Positions 52,349-60,292 are shown, counted from the stretch's first letter. The stretch: 64,000 nt of DNA from Azospirillum lipoferum 4B (GCF_000283655.1 NC_016585.1:377001-441000); one strand, 5' to 3'. The notes: a model not told the origin generated them from the sequence alone. Made by a program: numbers and translations.

Positions 52349-53464
52349 TTAGAACAAGGACAACTGCCCTTGAGGTGGGGGTAGGCCATCACGCACTTGA
52401 CTGAGATGGGTACGAATCGAATGCCCGATCGCCTCTCCCAGCTTCGGCGGAACTGCGTTGCCGATCAGCGTTCCCAAACGATTGAAGGTGACCTCGTCGT
52501 CAGCGTCGAGGAACTGGTAATCGGGAGGGAAGGATTGCAGAAGAGCAGCCTCCCTCAAACTGATGGCCCTATCCTGTTCGGGGTGCCCGAAACGACCGTT
52601 TCCGAAGCCATAGCACTGGGTCGTCATGGTCGGCGCGGGTTTGTTCCATTCCATCCGACCATAGACCGCTGGATACGTCTTGCCAGTCTTTCGCACATGG
52701 CATTTCGCCCGAAGGCTCTTGGGCCAATCGCGCCAAGTTCCGCCGGGCTTCGACGCGCGAATGCGGCGAAGGTTGATCGGGCTCAGGGACGAAGCGGTAT
52801 GGAGGCGATCATCAGGGTGTGTTCCTCCGGCGGTTATCGCAGGAAGTTCACCGATCACCTGCTTTACCGTGCGAAGGTCCTTCGTATCCGGCCCGGCCAG
52901 TTCGATCTTACCCAGTTGAGAGGCCAGGAGGACCAAGCGGCGGCGGTTCTGAGGCACACCGAATTCCGTACACAGCACCTCTCGCCAAGTGACTTTGTAG
53001 CCCTCTGCCTCCAGAGCCGCGACGAATTCCTTCCATATGCTCTGGTTGGCGAGACCAGGAACATTCTCCATCGTCACGATTTCGGGACGGATTGCGACCG
53101 CGAGCCGCTGGAATTCCCGCAGAAGGGTCCATCGGTTGTCTTCGGATTTACGGCTTTGCGAATAGGTCGAGAAGGGTTGGCACGGGGCACAGCCTGCCAG
53201 TACCCGAATCGAAGCCTCGCCGAACCACCCGATCACATCGTCGGCTGTCACGGCCGAGACGTCCCTGCATACGAACGTTGCCCCGGTATTGGTTTCCAGG
53301 GGGAAGCGGCATGAAGGATCGAGATCCACGCCTGCCGCGACATGCAGTCCGGCTTGTTTCAGGCCATAGGCGAGGCCACCAGCGCCACAGAACAGGTCAA
53401 CGACTGCGATCGAGTCGCTGCTGGTTCCTTCCGTCGATGTCGTCGTCTGGTCCATTTTTCTCAT
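52349..53464 (-). CDS. dcm: DNA (cytosine-5) methyltransferase, Dcm-like
   Basis: 371 aa from ATG 53464 (ATG 53455 also possible). C5-methylase motifs in order: I DLFCGAGGLAYGL, IV GCAPCQPFS with catalytic C95, VI TMENVPG, VIII QNRRRLVLLAS, and X IGNAVPPKLGEAI. The variable target-recognition region lies between VIII and X (LHTASSLSPINLRRIRASKP onward). First gene of the leftward operon; pairing with vsr confirms a 5-methylcytosine function. The recognition site cannot be read off. Confidence 0.93.
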   Translation of the reverse strand: MRKMDQTTTSTEGTSSDSIAVVDLFCGAGGLAYGLKQAGLHVAAGVDLDPSCRFPLETNTGATFVCRDVSAVTADDVIGWFGEASIRVLAGCAPCQPFSTYSQSRKSEDNRWTLLREFQRLAVAIRPEIVTMENVPGLANQSIWKEFVAALEAEGYKVTWREVLCTEFGVPQNRRRLVLLASQLGKIELAGPDTKDLRTVKQVIGELPAITAGGTHPDDRLHTASSLSPINLRRIRASKPGGTWRDWPKSLRAKCHVRKTGKTYPAVYGRMEWNKPAPTMTTQCYGFGNGRFGHPEQDRAISLREAALLQSFPPDYQFLDADDEVTFNRLGTLIGNAVPPKLGEAIGHSIRTHLSQVRDGLPPPQGQLSLF

Positions 53465-53744
53465 ACAGTCCGAAACACGGCGGCCGTCGTGAACACCAGA
53501 TCGGCAGCGTCCCGTGCCGCCTTCCATCCATATCTAGAGCCTTCGGTGGAAAGGGGCAACGACCCATCGAGTATGCGGTGCGAGGAAAAATCAGAGTAGG
53601 GTCCAGGAAATATCGTTTTGGATGTCGAAGAGGTCGGTTCATCGCTCCTCCTCGGCCTTGGGTTGTGCTGAGCGGCGGTCTATGGACAGAGGGAAGGTGA
53701 ATGCCATCCTTGACGCTGCGCCCCCAACGGAGCGATCTTTCGGG
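53465..53744. other. Divergent region between dcm and the second C4 leader
   Basis: Holds the presumed dcm promoter and the start of the second leader homology (TTGACG 53710, then GCCCCCAACGGAGCGA shared with copy 1). No gene supported. Confidence 0.4.
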
Positions 53745-53912
53745 CCGGAGCTTGATAACTCCCCACAGGCGGCAAGCCACCCGCGCGTTTTTCGCGATGT
53801 GGCTATTTTTATGCCTGGACTCTGTCCGGAGCATGCCCCTTTGCCGGGGGTCGGATAATACAACACCCGCAAGGGGAATAGTCCGGCCTGACCTGTGCAG
53901 GTTATCAGCCCC
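53745..53912 (+). ncRNA. C4-type antisense RNA leader, copy 2
   Basis: Same architecture as 47590-47760. Arm TGATAAC (53753-53759) plus CACAGG (53764-53769) pairs with CCTGTG/GTTATCA (53892-53907); helix AGCCAC/GTGGCT (53775-53780, 53799-53804). The core ATAATACAACACCC and AAGGGGAATAGTCCGGCCTG is identical to copy 1. Alternative targets are TGATAA (53930-53935) and GCACAGG (53958-53964), the latter overlapping AGGAGGG. Every variable helix differs from copy 1 by compensatory changes. Confidence 0.85.
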
Positions 53913-53976
53913 CGGCGCCAGGGCTGCCTTGATAAGCGGTCCTCCGTCGGTCATGCCGCACAGGAGGGCATTCGCC

Positions 53977-54780
53977 GTGGAAACCATGAGCGACAACGGG
54001 CAAGCTTTGCCCGCGTTATCAACGACCGATATCGACATCACGATCAATCACGAGCCGCGCATCCGTGACCTTCGGCTTGCCGAAGCGCTGGGCATGGCGG
54101 ACCGCCACGCCATCCGCCGGCTGATCGAGCGGCACATGGACGCGCTCGGTAGGTTCGGAGAGGTAATTTCCGACGCTGATCGGAAATTCGGGCGGGGCCG
54201 TCCGTCCATGAGCTTCTATCTCACCAAACGGCAAGCGCTCTACATCACGGCGAAGTCGGACACCGAGCGCGCCGCGCTGGTGACGATCCAGATGGTCGAG
54301 CTGTTCGACGCCGTGACCGGCGGGGCCGTGCATTCCGCCCTGGCTCCGGCCCTCACCCGCGCCGACCTCGACGCCATCGACCGCCGCGCCCGACGGATCG
54401 GGCAGGAGGAGCAACAACGGGTGCGCTCCGCCCTGACCGACCGGGCGCTCGACCGTCTGCGCCGGGGCGAGCGGATCGACATCGCCTCGCTGTCTGCCGA
54501 CCGGCCGCATGAGCCCGCCGCTCTGCCCCCGCCGCCCGCCCGGACGCGCGAGGAGAGCATGGACCTCGCGCTTGCCCATCTGCGCGCCCTGCCGCCCGAG
54601 CTGCGGCAGGAGGGCTTCCGCCTGATGCACGCCATCAAGGCCCACAGCGACGCCCTGACGGCACTGAAGGCCGCGACCGAGGCGATCAACTCCCCCCTCG
54701 ACACCGTCGCCGAAATCCTGGAGCGTGAGACGACCCTCATCCGCCAGACCATCGCCGCCCAGGCGGGCAGGGTGGGGTAG
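53977..54780 (+). CDS. Antirepressor-like phage DNA-binding protein, copy 2
   Basis: 267 aa. GTG 53977 aligns with ATG 47822 of the paralogue; ATG 53986 is next. A longer frame back to 53701 is rejected because it runs through the leader RNA. The N-terminal domain (NHEPRIRDLRLAEALGMADR, RPSMSFYLTKRQALYITAKS) has diverged from copy 1. From LTRADLDAIDRRARRIGQEE to the end the two proteins and their DNA are about 95% alike, suggesting recent duplication or gene conversion. Antirepressor role is inferred from the C4 leader. Confidence 0.72.
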   Translation: METMSDNGQALPALSTTDIDITINHEPRIRDLRLAEALGMADRHAIRRLIERHMDALGRFGEVISDADRKFGRGRPSMSFYLTKRQALYITAKSDTERAALVTIQMVELFDAVTGGAVHSALAPALTRADLDAIDRRARRIGQEEQQRVRSALTDRALDRLRRGERIDIASLSADRPHEPAALPPPPARTREESMDLALAHLRALPPELRQEGFRLMHAIKAHSDALTALKAATEAINSPLDTVAEILERETTLIRQTIAAQAGRVG

Positions 54781-54787
54781 GGAGCGC

Positions 54788-55024
54788 GTGGATACTCTCG
54801 CCGCGATGAAGCACCCGCCTCTGGCCAAGCGGGTGCGCCGCTCGACCGGGCTGTCGCAGACGGCGTTCGCCGAACGTTTCGGCATCCCTCTGCGCACGCT
54901 TCAGGATTGGGAACAGGGCCGCCGGGAGCCGGATGCTGCCGTGGAGTCCTACCTGCGCGTGATCGAGAAGGAATCGGGTATGGGCGCTCATGCCCTTGCA
55001 GCCGAACGTCTGGCAACAAAGTGA
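54788..55024 (+). CDS. XRE-family helix-turn-helix protein (HigA/NadS-like)
   Basis: 78 aa from GTG 54788 with GGGAG upstream (ATG 54806 alternative). KRVRRSTGLSQTAFAERFGI, PLRTLQDWEQGRREPDAAVE, SYLRVIEKE is a textbook HTH_3 of the type found in antitoxins and phage regulators. No toxin gene is adjacent. Seven bases after the antirepressor stop, so co-expressed with it. Confidence 0.8.
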   Translation: MDTLAAMKHPPLAKRVRRSTGLSQTAFAERFGIPLRTLQDWEQGRREPDAAVESYLRVIEKESGMGAHALAAERLATK

Positions 55025-55149
55025 GGAATAGTCCGAATAAAATTCTGGCCATTCAGCGTTAAGCAAGGAATTGGTAATCCTTTTTGGGCAAACAATCCTA
55101 ACTCCCCGGTCTGGCGCCATCGTGCCGGGGGATTGCCCGGAGGTTGCCC

Positions 55150-55425
55150 ATGTCCAAGTCCGCGTCGCTGATGCCGGTGTTCCTCGCCTATCAACAATTG
55201 GCCGGTTGCGCGGAATGCGAGACGGCCGACCGGTTGCGGGGCAAGTTGGAGCAAGCTCTGGCGGCCGGCGAGGTGGTGTCGGCCGACGACCTGTTCGCCA
55301 AGGCGCGCTATCTGCAGGATTGCGGGCGGATCGACCCCGGCCTGATTCCGATGGAGGCCCTGGACACGCTGGTGGCCGGGGTGGCCCGGCTGCTGGGGCC
55401 GGGGATGTCCCAGGCGGCGGCGTGA
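55150..55425 (+). CDS. Phage hypothetical protein
   Basis: 91 aa; GGAGG seven bases before ATG 55150. SLMPVFLAYQQLAGCAECET, ADRLRGKLEQALAAGEVVSA, DDLFAKARYLQDCGRIDPGL. Helical, with one CxxC. No family recognised; starts the rightward middle-gene cluster. Confidence 0.6.
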   Translation: MSKSASLMPVFLAYQQLAGCAECETADRLRGKLEQALAAGEVVSADDLFAKARYLQDCGRIDPGLIPMEALDTLVAGVARLLGPGMSQAAA

Positions 55426-55435
55426 GGGCTGGACC

Positions 55436-56203
55436 ATGGCCATCGCCTTCGCCCGCTGCGACACCCGCCGACGCCTCGACCTCGAAATCCTGGTGACCTG
55501 GGCGCTGCGCGACCAGCAGGCCGACCGCGTCCAGTCCGGCCTTTTCGACATCGAGGCCGCTGCGAACGATCATGGATGGGAACCGCAAGGGGTGAGCGGC
55601 GACGGCGTGGCCGAGCTGCTGCGCCGTCATGAAACCGGCGACCGGGTGGATGGTGGCGGGCCGGTGCGCGGCATCGCCGTGACGGTCCATCCCGATGCGG
55701 AAGCCGTCGCCAACGCGGTGGGGTGGCTGGATCCATGGCAGCGGCGCCTCGTCCGCTTCCATGGCCGCTCCGGCACCCGGCCGGACTGGCTGCCGCTGGT
55801 GCCGCCCCTGGTCGCGGTGAAGCGGCCGAGCGAAGCGCGCGGCCGCTACCGGCATGTCACGGCCGAGCGGTGGGAGTTCGTGCCGACCCGATCCGAGCTG
55901 GCCAAGCGCTACCTTCTGCGCGGCCAGTCGCTGTTCGACGCCCGCGGGCAGCGTCGGATCGTCGAGGAAGAGCGGGGCTTCCACTTTCGCACCTTCGGTG
56001 ATGGACGCCGGCAGGTGCAGGTGAAGTGGTGCCCGCTGGAGCCCGCCCACAGCGATGCCGAGATCGTCGAGGCCAACACCGATTATGCCGGCTGGCACGC
56101 CGGCATGACGGCGCTGCTGGAGCGGATCGGCGGCTGGGGCCTGCACGATCATGTGCTGACCGGCTTCACCGCGCCGGCTGCGCCATGGGAATATTATCCT
56201 TGA
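55436..56203 (+). CDS. Phage hypothetical protein
   Basis: 255 aa. MAIAFARCDTRRRLDLEILV, then IAVTVHPDAEAVANAVGWLD, ERWEFVPTRSELAKRYLLRG and VKWCPLEPAHSDAEIVEANT. Mixed alpha/beta, no recognised domain. Codon use is that of the phage backbone. Ten bases after the preceding gene. Confidence 0.65.
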   Translation: MAIAFARCDTRRRLDLEILVTWALRDQQADRVQSGLFDIEAAANDHGWEPQGVSGDGVAELLRRHETGDRVDGGGPVRGIAVTVHPDAEAVANAVGWLDPWQRRLVRFHGRSGTRPDWLPLVPPLVAVKRPSEARGRYRHVTAERWEFVPTRSELAKRYLLRGQSLFDARGQRRIVEEERGFHFRTFGDGRRQVQVKWCPLEPAHSDAEIVEANTDYAGWHAGMTALLERIGGWGLHDHVLTGFTAPAAPWEYYP

Positions 56204-56306
56204 CGAAAGGTCAATTCCTTGACAGGGTGAGCGGGACGAATTGCGTGTGAAGGAAGGCCCGCCCGGCAGCTGCCGCGGCGGGCCTTCCGCTGTCCGGGGG
56301 CTGGCC

Positions 56307-56561
56307 ATGCGGACCGAATGGGACGGCGGGCTGTGCCTTCAGCTCGGCCCGGTGGATCGTCACTTCGCCGTGCGCATCATCTACCAGGGCGGACCCTTCC
56401 GCGCCGACATCGAGGCCATCGAGATCCGGACCGCGCAGGGCTGGATCCGGGCGCCCTGGCTGATCGAGCTGGTGGAGGATTGCGCGCCTCTCTTCGACAT
56501 GCTGCGCGATCATGCCGCCGGCCGGCTGGCCGATGCGCGGGCGGTCGCACGGCTTCCCTGA
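56307..56561 (+). CDS. Phage hypothetical protein
   Basis: 84 aa from ATG 56307; the longer frame from 56241 has an unlikely N-terminus. MRTEWDGGLCLQLGPVDRHF, IIYQGGPFRADIEAIEIRTA, QGWIRAPWLIELVEDCAPLF. No family recognised. Confidence 0.55.
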   Translation: MRTEWDGGLCLQLGPVDRHFAVRIIYQGGPFRADIEAIEIRTAQGWIRAPWLIELVEDCAPLFDMLRDHAAGRLADARAVARLP

Positions 56562-56573
56562 CAGGACAGCAGG

Positions 56574-56756
56574 ATGGACGAGCTGATCCGCGAGGCGGTC
56601 GCCGCCGGTGCCGGCCTCACCCATGACAACGACCCGGCGGCGGTGTGCCCGTCGGACGGTGCGGTCGAGTTCTTCCGGCAGCAGGTCGCGGCGACGCTGC
56701 GCGAGCTGCCGGAAGACATGACCGTGGCCGAGCTGCGCGACGCGCTCGACGGATGA
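56574..56756 (+). CDS. Small phage protein, unknown function
   Basis: 60 acidic residues, MDELIREAVAAGAGLTHDND, VEFFRQQVAATLRELPEDMT. Overlaps the next start (ATGA). No domain recognised. Confidence 0.55.
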   Translation: MDELIREAVAAGAGLTHDNDPAAVCPSDGAVEFFRQQVAATLRELPEDMTVAELRDALDG

Positions 56757-57751
56757 GCCTTCCCGTCCTTCCGGGCGATCCGGCCGGACAGGACGTCAGC
56801 GACGCCCGCCACGCCCCGGCGCTGCGGCTGGACCGCATCCAGGAGCACCTCCTGGACGCCTTCTATGCCGGGCGCTCGGCCAACACGGTTCGGGCCTACC
56901 GGCGGGATCATGAGGATTTCCGGACCTTCGTGGCCCGGCAGGACGGGCTCGCCGCCTTCGCCGCCACCGCCGAACAGGCGGTGCGGATGCTGCTGGCGGT
57001 GGAACACGGGCAGGCCAACGCTCTGGCGCTGGGCTACCGCAACGACATGGTCCGGCGCGGCCTGCAGCCGGCCACGGTGAACCGCCGGCTGGCCGCCCTG
57101 CGGTCGGTGGTCAGACTGGGCAACACGCTGGGGCTGGTCAGTTGGGCGCTCGACATCGAGAACGTCGACTCCGTCACCTACCGCGACACGCGGGGGCCGG
57201 GGCGGGACGGCGTGCGGGCGATGGTGGCCCAGGCGAAGGAACGCACCGACGCCAAAGGCCTGCGCGATACCGCCATCGTCCGGCTGCTGCACGACGTGGC
57301 CCTGCGCCGCGGCGAGGTGGTGTCGCTGGACCTGGAGCATTACGAGAGCCGGCGCGGCACCGTCGCGGTGCTGGGCAAGGGGCGGACCCAGCGCGAGCGG
57401 GTCACCCTGCCGGCCGCCACCAGGACGGCGCTCGAGGCGTGGATTGCGGTGCGGGGGAAGGCCGCCGGACCGCTGTTCCACCGCCTCGATGCCGCCGGCC
57501 GAGGCACAGGGCGCCTGACCGGCGCCGCCGTGTACCAGGTCATCCGAGAACTGGGCGCCGGGGTGGGCATCGCCACCCGGCCGCACGGGCTGCGCCACTC
57601 GGCCATCACTGCGGCGCTGGACGCCAGCAACGGCAACATCCGGGCGGTGCAGCGCTTCTCGCGGCACCGGGACGTCCGGGTGCTGCAGACCTATGATGAC
57701 AACCGCGCCGACCTGGCTGGCCAGATGGCGGCGCTCATTGCGGAGGATTGA
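56753..57751 (+). CDS. Second tyrosine recombinase (XerC/D-like)
   Basis: 332 aa. A SAM-like N-terminal domain (IQEHLLDAFYAGRSANTVRA, YRRDHEDFRTFVARQ) and a catalytic domain with R186 (DVALRRGEV), K209 (LGKGR), H278 and R281 (RPHGLRHSA), H305 (FSRHRDV) and Y314 (LQTYDD). It lies inside the rightward middle operon rather than near an attachment site, so dimer resolution or genome inversion is more likely than prophage integration. GH at the third position is replaced by RH. Confidence 0.85.
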   Translation: MSLPVLPGDPAGQDVSDARHAPALRLDRIQEHLLDAFYAGRSANTVRAYRRDHEDFRTFVARQDGLAAFAATAEQAVRMLLAVEHGQANALALGYRNDMVRRGLQPATVNRRLAALRSVVRLGNTLGLVSWALDIENVDSVTYRDTRGPGRDGVRAMVAQAKERTDAKGLRDTAIVRLLHDVALRRGEVVSLDLEHYESRRGTVAVLGKGRTQRERVTLPAATRTALEAWIAVRGKAAGPLFHRLDAAGRGTGRLTGAAVYQVIRELGAGVGIATRPHGLRHSAITAALDASNGNIRAVQRFSRHRDVRVLQTYDDNRADLAGQMAALIAED

Positions 57752-57752
57752 C

Positions 57753-58259
57753 ATGGGCGAGACTGTCGCCGCTCCCGTGCGCCGGGTGCGCACCCAGGAC
57801 CAGGCTGCGGCTGTGGTGGGCCGGATCGGCGCTGCGCAGGTGCAGCTGAGCCGGCTGAAGGCCTCGCTGGACGTGGCAGTCGCACAGGCCAATCTCGCCT
57901 ATGAGACTGCGGCGGCGCCGCTGCGCACGGCCATCGCCGCCGACACGGAACTGCTGCGCGGCTACTTCGACGCCAACCGGGCCAGCCTGCTGAGCGGGAC
58001 CAAGAAGTCGGTGGCGCTGTCCACCGGCACCATGGGCGTGAAGAAGACGACGGCCAAGCTGGTGGTGGCGGACGCCGACACGCTGCTGACGCTGCTGGAG
58101 GAAGACCGCAAGCTGCGGCGCTTCATCCGCACCAAGAGTGAGGTCGACCGGGCTGCGCTGCTGGCGGAGCCGAAGGTGGCGGTGACCATTCCCGGCGTCT
58201 CCATCGAGGGGGGCGACGATGCCTTCTTCGTCAAGCCGCTGACGGTGTCGGCGGCCTGA
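57753..58259 (+). CDS. gam: Host-nuclease inhibitor Gam (Mu Gam family)
   Basis: 168 aa. Coiled helices VVGRIGAAQVQLSRLKASLD, VAVAQANLAYETAAAPLRTA, then GYFDANRASLLSGTKKSVAL, STGTMGVKKTTAKLVV, the typical Mu Gam central motif. Binds linear DNA ends and blocks RecBCD-type nucleases. Starts two bases after the recombinase stop. Confidence 0.88.
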   Translation: MGETVAAPVRRVRTQDQAAAVVGRIGAAQVQLSRLKASLDVAVAQANLAYETAAAPLRTAIAADTELLRGYFDANRASLLSGTKKSVALSTGTMGVKKTTAKLVVADADTLLTLLEEDRKLRRFIRTKSEVDRAALLAEPKVAVTIPGVSIEGGDDAFFVKPLTVSAA

Positions 58260-58332
58260 GTCCTAAGCTTGCGAAAACCCGCATTATCGCAAGCTGACCC
58301 CTGAAAAACGGCTGAAATCCAAGGGTTTCGCA

Positions 58333-59124
58333 ATGACCTCCCATTCCGTGACGATCGGCGCCGCGACGCTGATGCTGGGCGACTGCATCGAGCGGATGCG
58401 GGAGCTTCCCGACAGCTCGGTCAGCCTGGTGCTGACCGACGTTCCCTATTCCAGCGGCGCCACCCGCGAGGCCGGCCGCACCGCCTACGGCAAGACCATG
58501 ACGCGGTCGACCAAGGGCGGCGGTGACCGGTGGTTCGGTTCCGACAGCCTGAGCACGCGCGGCTTCCTCCACCTGCTGCGCAGCTGCGCCATGGAGTGGC
58601 AGCGGGTGCTGAAGCCGGGCGGCCATGTGCTGGCCTTCATCGACTGGCGCATGAGCGATCATCTGGCCGATGCCATCGACGGAGGCGAGGCCGCGCTGTT
58701 CCTCAATGGCCATGCGGCCGACGCGATGGAAAGCGCCGACCTGAAGCGGGTTGGGCTGCTGGTGTGGGACAAGACCTATTTCGGCATGGGGACGCATTTC
58801 CGCCACCAGCATGAGCTGATCCACCACTTCACCAAGGGCAAGGGTACGGAGCCGCTGCGCCGCAACGTGGCCAACGTGCTGCGCCATGCGCCGGTGCGGC
58901 TGGGCGCCCACCCGACGGAGAAGCCGGTCGGGCTGCTGGCCGAGCTGATCGGCACCGTCTGTCCGCCCGGTGAAACGGTGCTCGACCCGTTCTTCGGCAG
59001 CGCCTCCACCGGCCATGCCGCCCTGACCACGGGGCGGCGCTTCATCGGCATCGAGCGCGACCGGCGCTATTTCGAGGCCGGCTGGCAGCGGCTGGCCAAC
59101 CTTGCCGAGGAGATGGCGGCATGA
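58333..59124 (+). CDS. Phage DNA methyltransferase (N6-adenine/N4-cytosine, beta-type order)
   Basis: 263 aa. Catalytic motif IV is DVPY (residues 36-39, LVLTDVPYSSGA), a variant of DPPY. The SAM-binding motif is near the C-terminus (VLDPFFGSASTGHAALTTGR, FIGIERDRRYFEAG), and THPTEKP-like GAHPTEKPVGLL precedes it. Likely protects phage DNA from host restriction or marks it for packaging. The N-terminus GDCIERMRELPDSSV is usual for orphan phage methylases. Confidence 0.88.
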   Translation: MTSHSVTIGAATLMLGDCIERMRELPDSSVSLVLTDVPYSSGATREAGRTAYGKTMTRSTKGGGDRWFGSDSLSTRGFLHLLRSCAMEWQRVLKPGGHVLAFIDWRMSDHLADAIDGGEAALFLNGHAADAMESADLKRVGLLVWDKTYFGMGTHFRHQHELIHHFTKGKGTEPLRRNVANVLRHAPVRLGAHPTEKPVGLLAELIGTVCPPGETVLDPFFGSASTGHAALTTGRRFIGIERDRRYFEAGWQRLANLAEEMAA

Positions 59125-59387
59125 GCTTCGACCTGGAGGGGCTGATGGCCAACCTCAACACCCAGCGCATCGCCGTGGACGGCGTCATCTGGGGCTATCT
59201 GGTCAGCATGTGGATGTGGCTTGGCGATGTCCAGGGCGAGGCACAGCGGGTGACGGTTTACCTGTCCCTGGCCATCGTCCTGGGCCGCGGCGTGCTGTTC
59301 CTCCTTGACCTCCGTGCCCGCGCCCGGGGCCAGTCCAAAGTGTTCACGCGTGAACACTTTGACGGCGACCGCCCCCCCAAGCCGTAA
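59121..59387 (+). CDS. Small phage membrane protein
   Basis: 88 aa. Two hydrophobic segments: IAVDGVIWGYLVSMWMWLGD and VTVYLSLAIVLGRGVLFLLD. ATG 59121 overlaps the methylase stop. Its C-terminal codons (SKVFTREHFD) run through a 26-bp palindrome. A holin-like role is possible, but the position before terminase is not typical for one. Confidence 0.55.
   Translation: MSFDLEGLMANLNTQRIAVDGVIWGYLVSMWMWLGDVQGEAQRVTVYLSLAIVLGRGVLFLLDLRARARGQSKVFTREHFDGDRPPKP
59336..59361. repeat. 26-bp perfect palindrome, copy 1 (parS-like)
   Basis: CAAAGTGTTCACG followed by CGTGAACACTTTG. The inner TGTTCACGCGTGAACA is close in form to chromosomal parS (TGTT-CACGTG-AACA). No T-run follows on either strand. Confidence 0.8.
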
Positions 59388-59404
59388 GGCGGTTTCAGCC
59401 GCTC

Positions 59405-59430
59405 CAAAGTGTTCACGCGTGAACACTTTG
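59405..59430. repeat. 26-bp perfect palindrome, copy 2 (parS-like)
   Basis: Identical to 59336-59361, centre to centre 69 bp, and intergenic. Two exact copies suggest a protein-binding site such as a centromere or packaging/replication signal. Confidence 0.8.
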
Positions 59431-59456
59431 CCCGCTGACCAAGGACAGGCAACACC

Positions 59457-60203
59457 ATGGCCTACGCACGGATCCGGGCCTCTGCCCAGCAGGTGAAGGC
59501 GGCCATCCGCCAGTACGGCGACCAGCTCACCCGCTACGCGCTGCCGATGGCGCTGACCAGGACGGCGCAGGACGCCAAGCTGGCGGTGCAGCGGGCGCTG
59601 CCGGAGGCCTTCGACCGGCCGACGCCCTACACGGTCAACGCCACCTTCGTCCGGCCCGCCAGCAAGGCGGACCCGGTGGCCTGGGTGGGCTTCAAGGACG
59701 ACTGGGGCAAGGGCACGCCGGCGGCGCGCTACCTGCTGCCGAACGTCGAGGGCGGGCCGCGCCGGGACAAGCGGATGGAGCGCCAGCTGCGGGCAGCCGG
59801 TCTGCTGCCGGCCGGCATGTTCGCCGTTCCGGGCGAAGAGGCCAGCCTCGACGCCTACGGCAACATGCGGCGGTCGGAGGTGGTGCGCATCCTGTCGCAG
59901 ACCCGGGCCTTCGGGGAACAGGGCTACAGCGCCAACCGGAGCGACAGCGCCCGCAGCCGGAAGAAGCGGCGGCGCAACGGCTACTTCGCAGCATTGCCGG
60001 GCAACGCCGGCGGGCTGCCGCCGGGCATCTACCGGCGCGACGGCGCCGACGCCCGGCCGGTGGTGATCTTCGTCCGGGCGCCGAGCTACCGCCCGCGCTT
60101 CCGCTTCCACGACATCGTCGAGCGGGCGGTGCGGGCCACCATCGGCCGGCGGCTGGAGGAGGCGGTGCGGACGGTCAACGCCCGCTTCGCCGCCCGGCGG
60201 TGA
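59457..60203 (+). CDS. Phage structural/minor tail-like protein
   Basis: 248 aa. AQQVKAAIRQYGDQLTRYAL, PMALTRTAQDAKLAVQRALP, TPYTVNATFVRPASKADPVA and AARYLLPNVEGGPRRDKRME are reminiscent of minor tail/neck proteins of lambda-like phages, with a basic C-terminal helix. The assignment is by pattern and position just upstream of terminase. Confidence 0.6.
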   Translation: MAYARIRASAQQVKAAIRQYGDQLTRYALPMALTRTAQDAKLAVQRALPEAFDRPTPYTVNATFVRPASKADPVAWVGFKDDWGKGTPAARYLLPNVEGGPRRDKRMERQLRAAGLLPAGMFAVPGEEASLDAYGNMRRSEVVRILSQTRAFGEQGYSANRSDSARSRKKRRRNGYFAALPGNAGGLPPGIYRRDGADARPVVIFVRAPSYRPRFRFHDIVERAVRATIGRRLEEAVRTVNARFAARR

Positions 60204-60292
60204 CGGGTCCTTCCGGGGGGTACCACCCACGAGGGTAATTCGGGCCGCACCGGTCCACCCTCTGAGAAATTTTCGGATCGAGGTTTTTGTTT

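Noticed and set aside
53701-53976. N-terminal extension of the second antirepressor from ATG 53701
   Set aside because: The frame is open by chance through the C4 leader. The equivalent region of copy 1 is in a different frame relative to its gene, and both have a ribosome site right before 47822/53977.
59336-59430. Palindromes as transcription terminators
   Set aside because: No T-run follows either copy on either strand, one copy lies inside a gene, and exact duplication fits protein-binding sites better.
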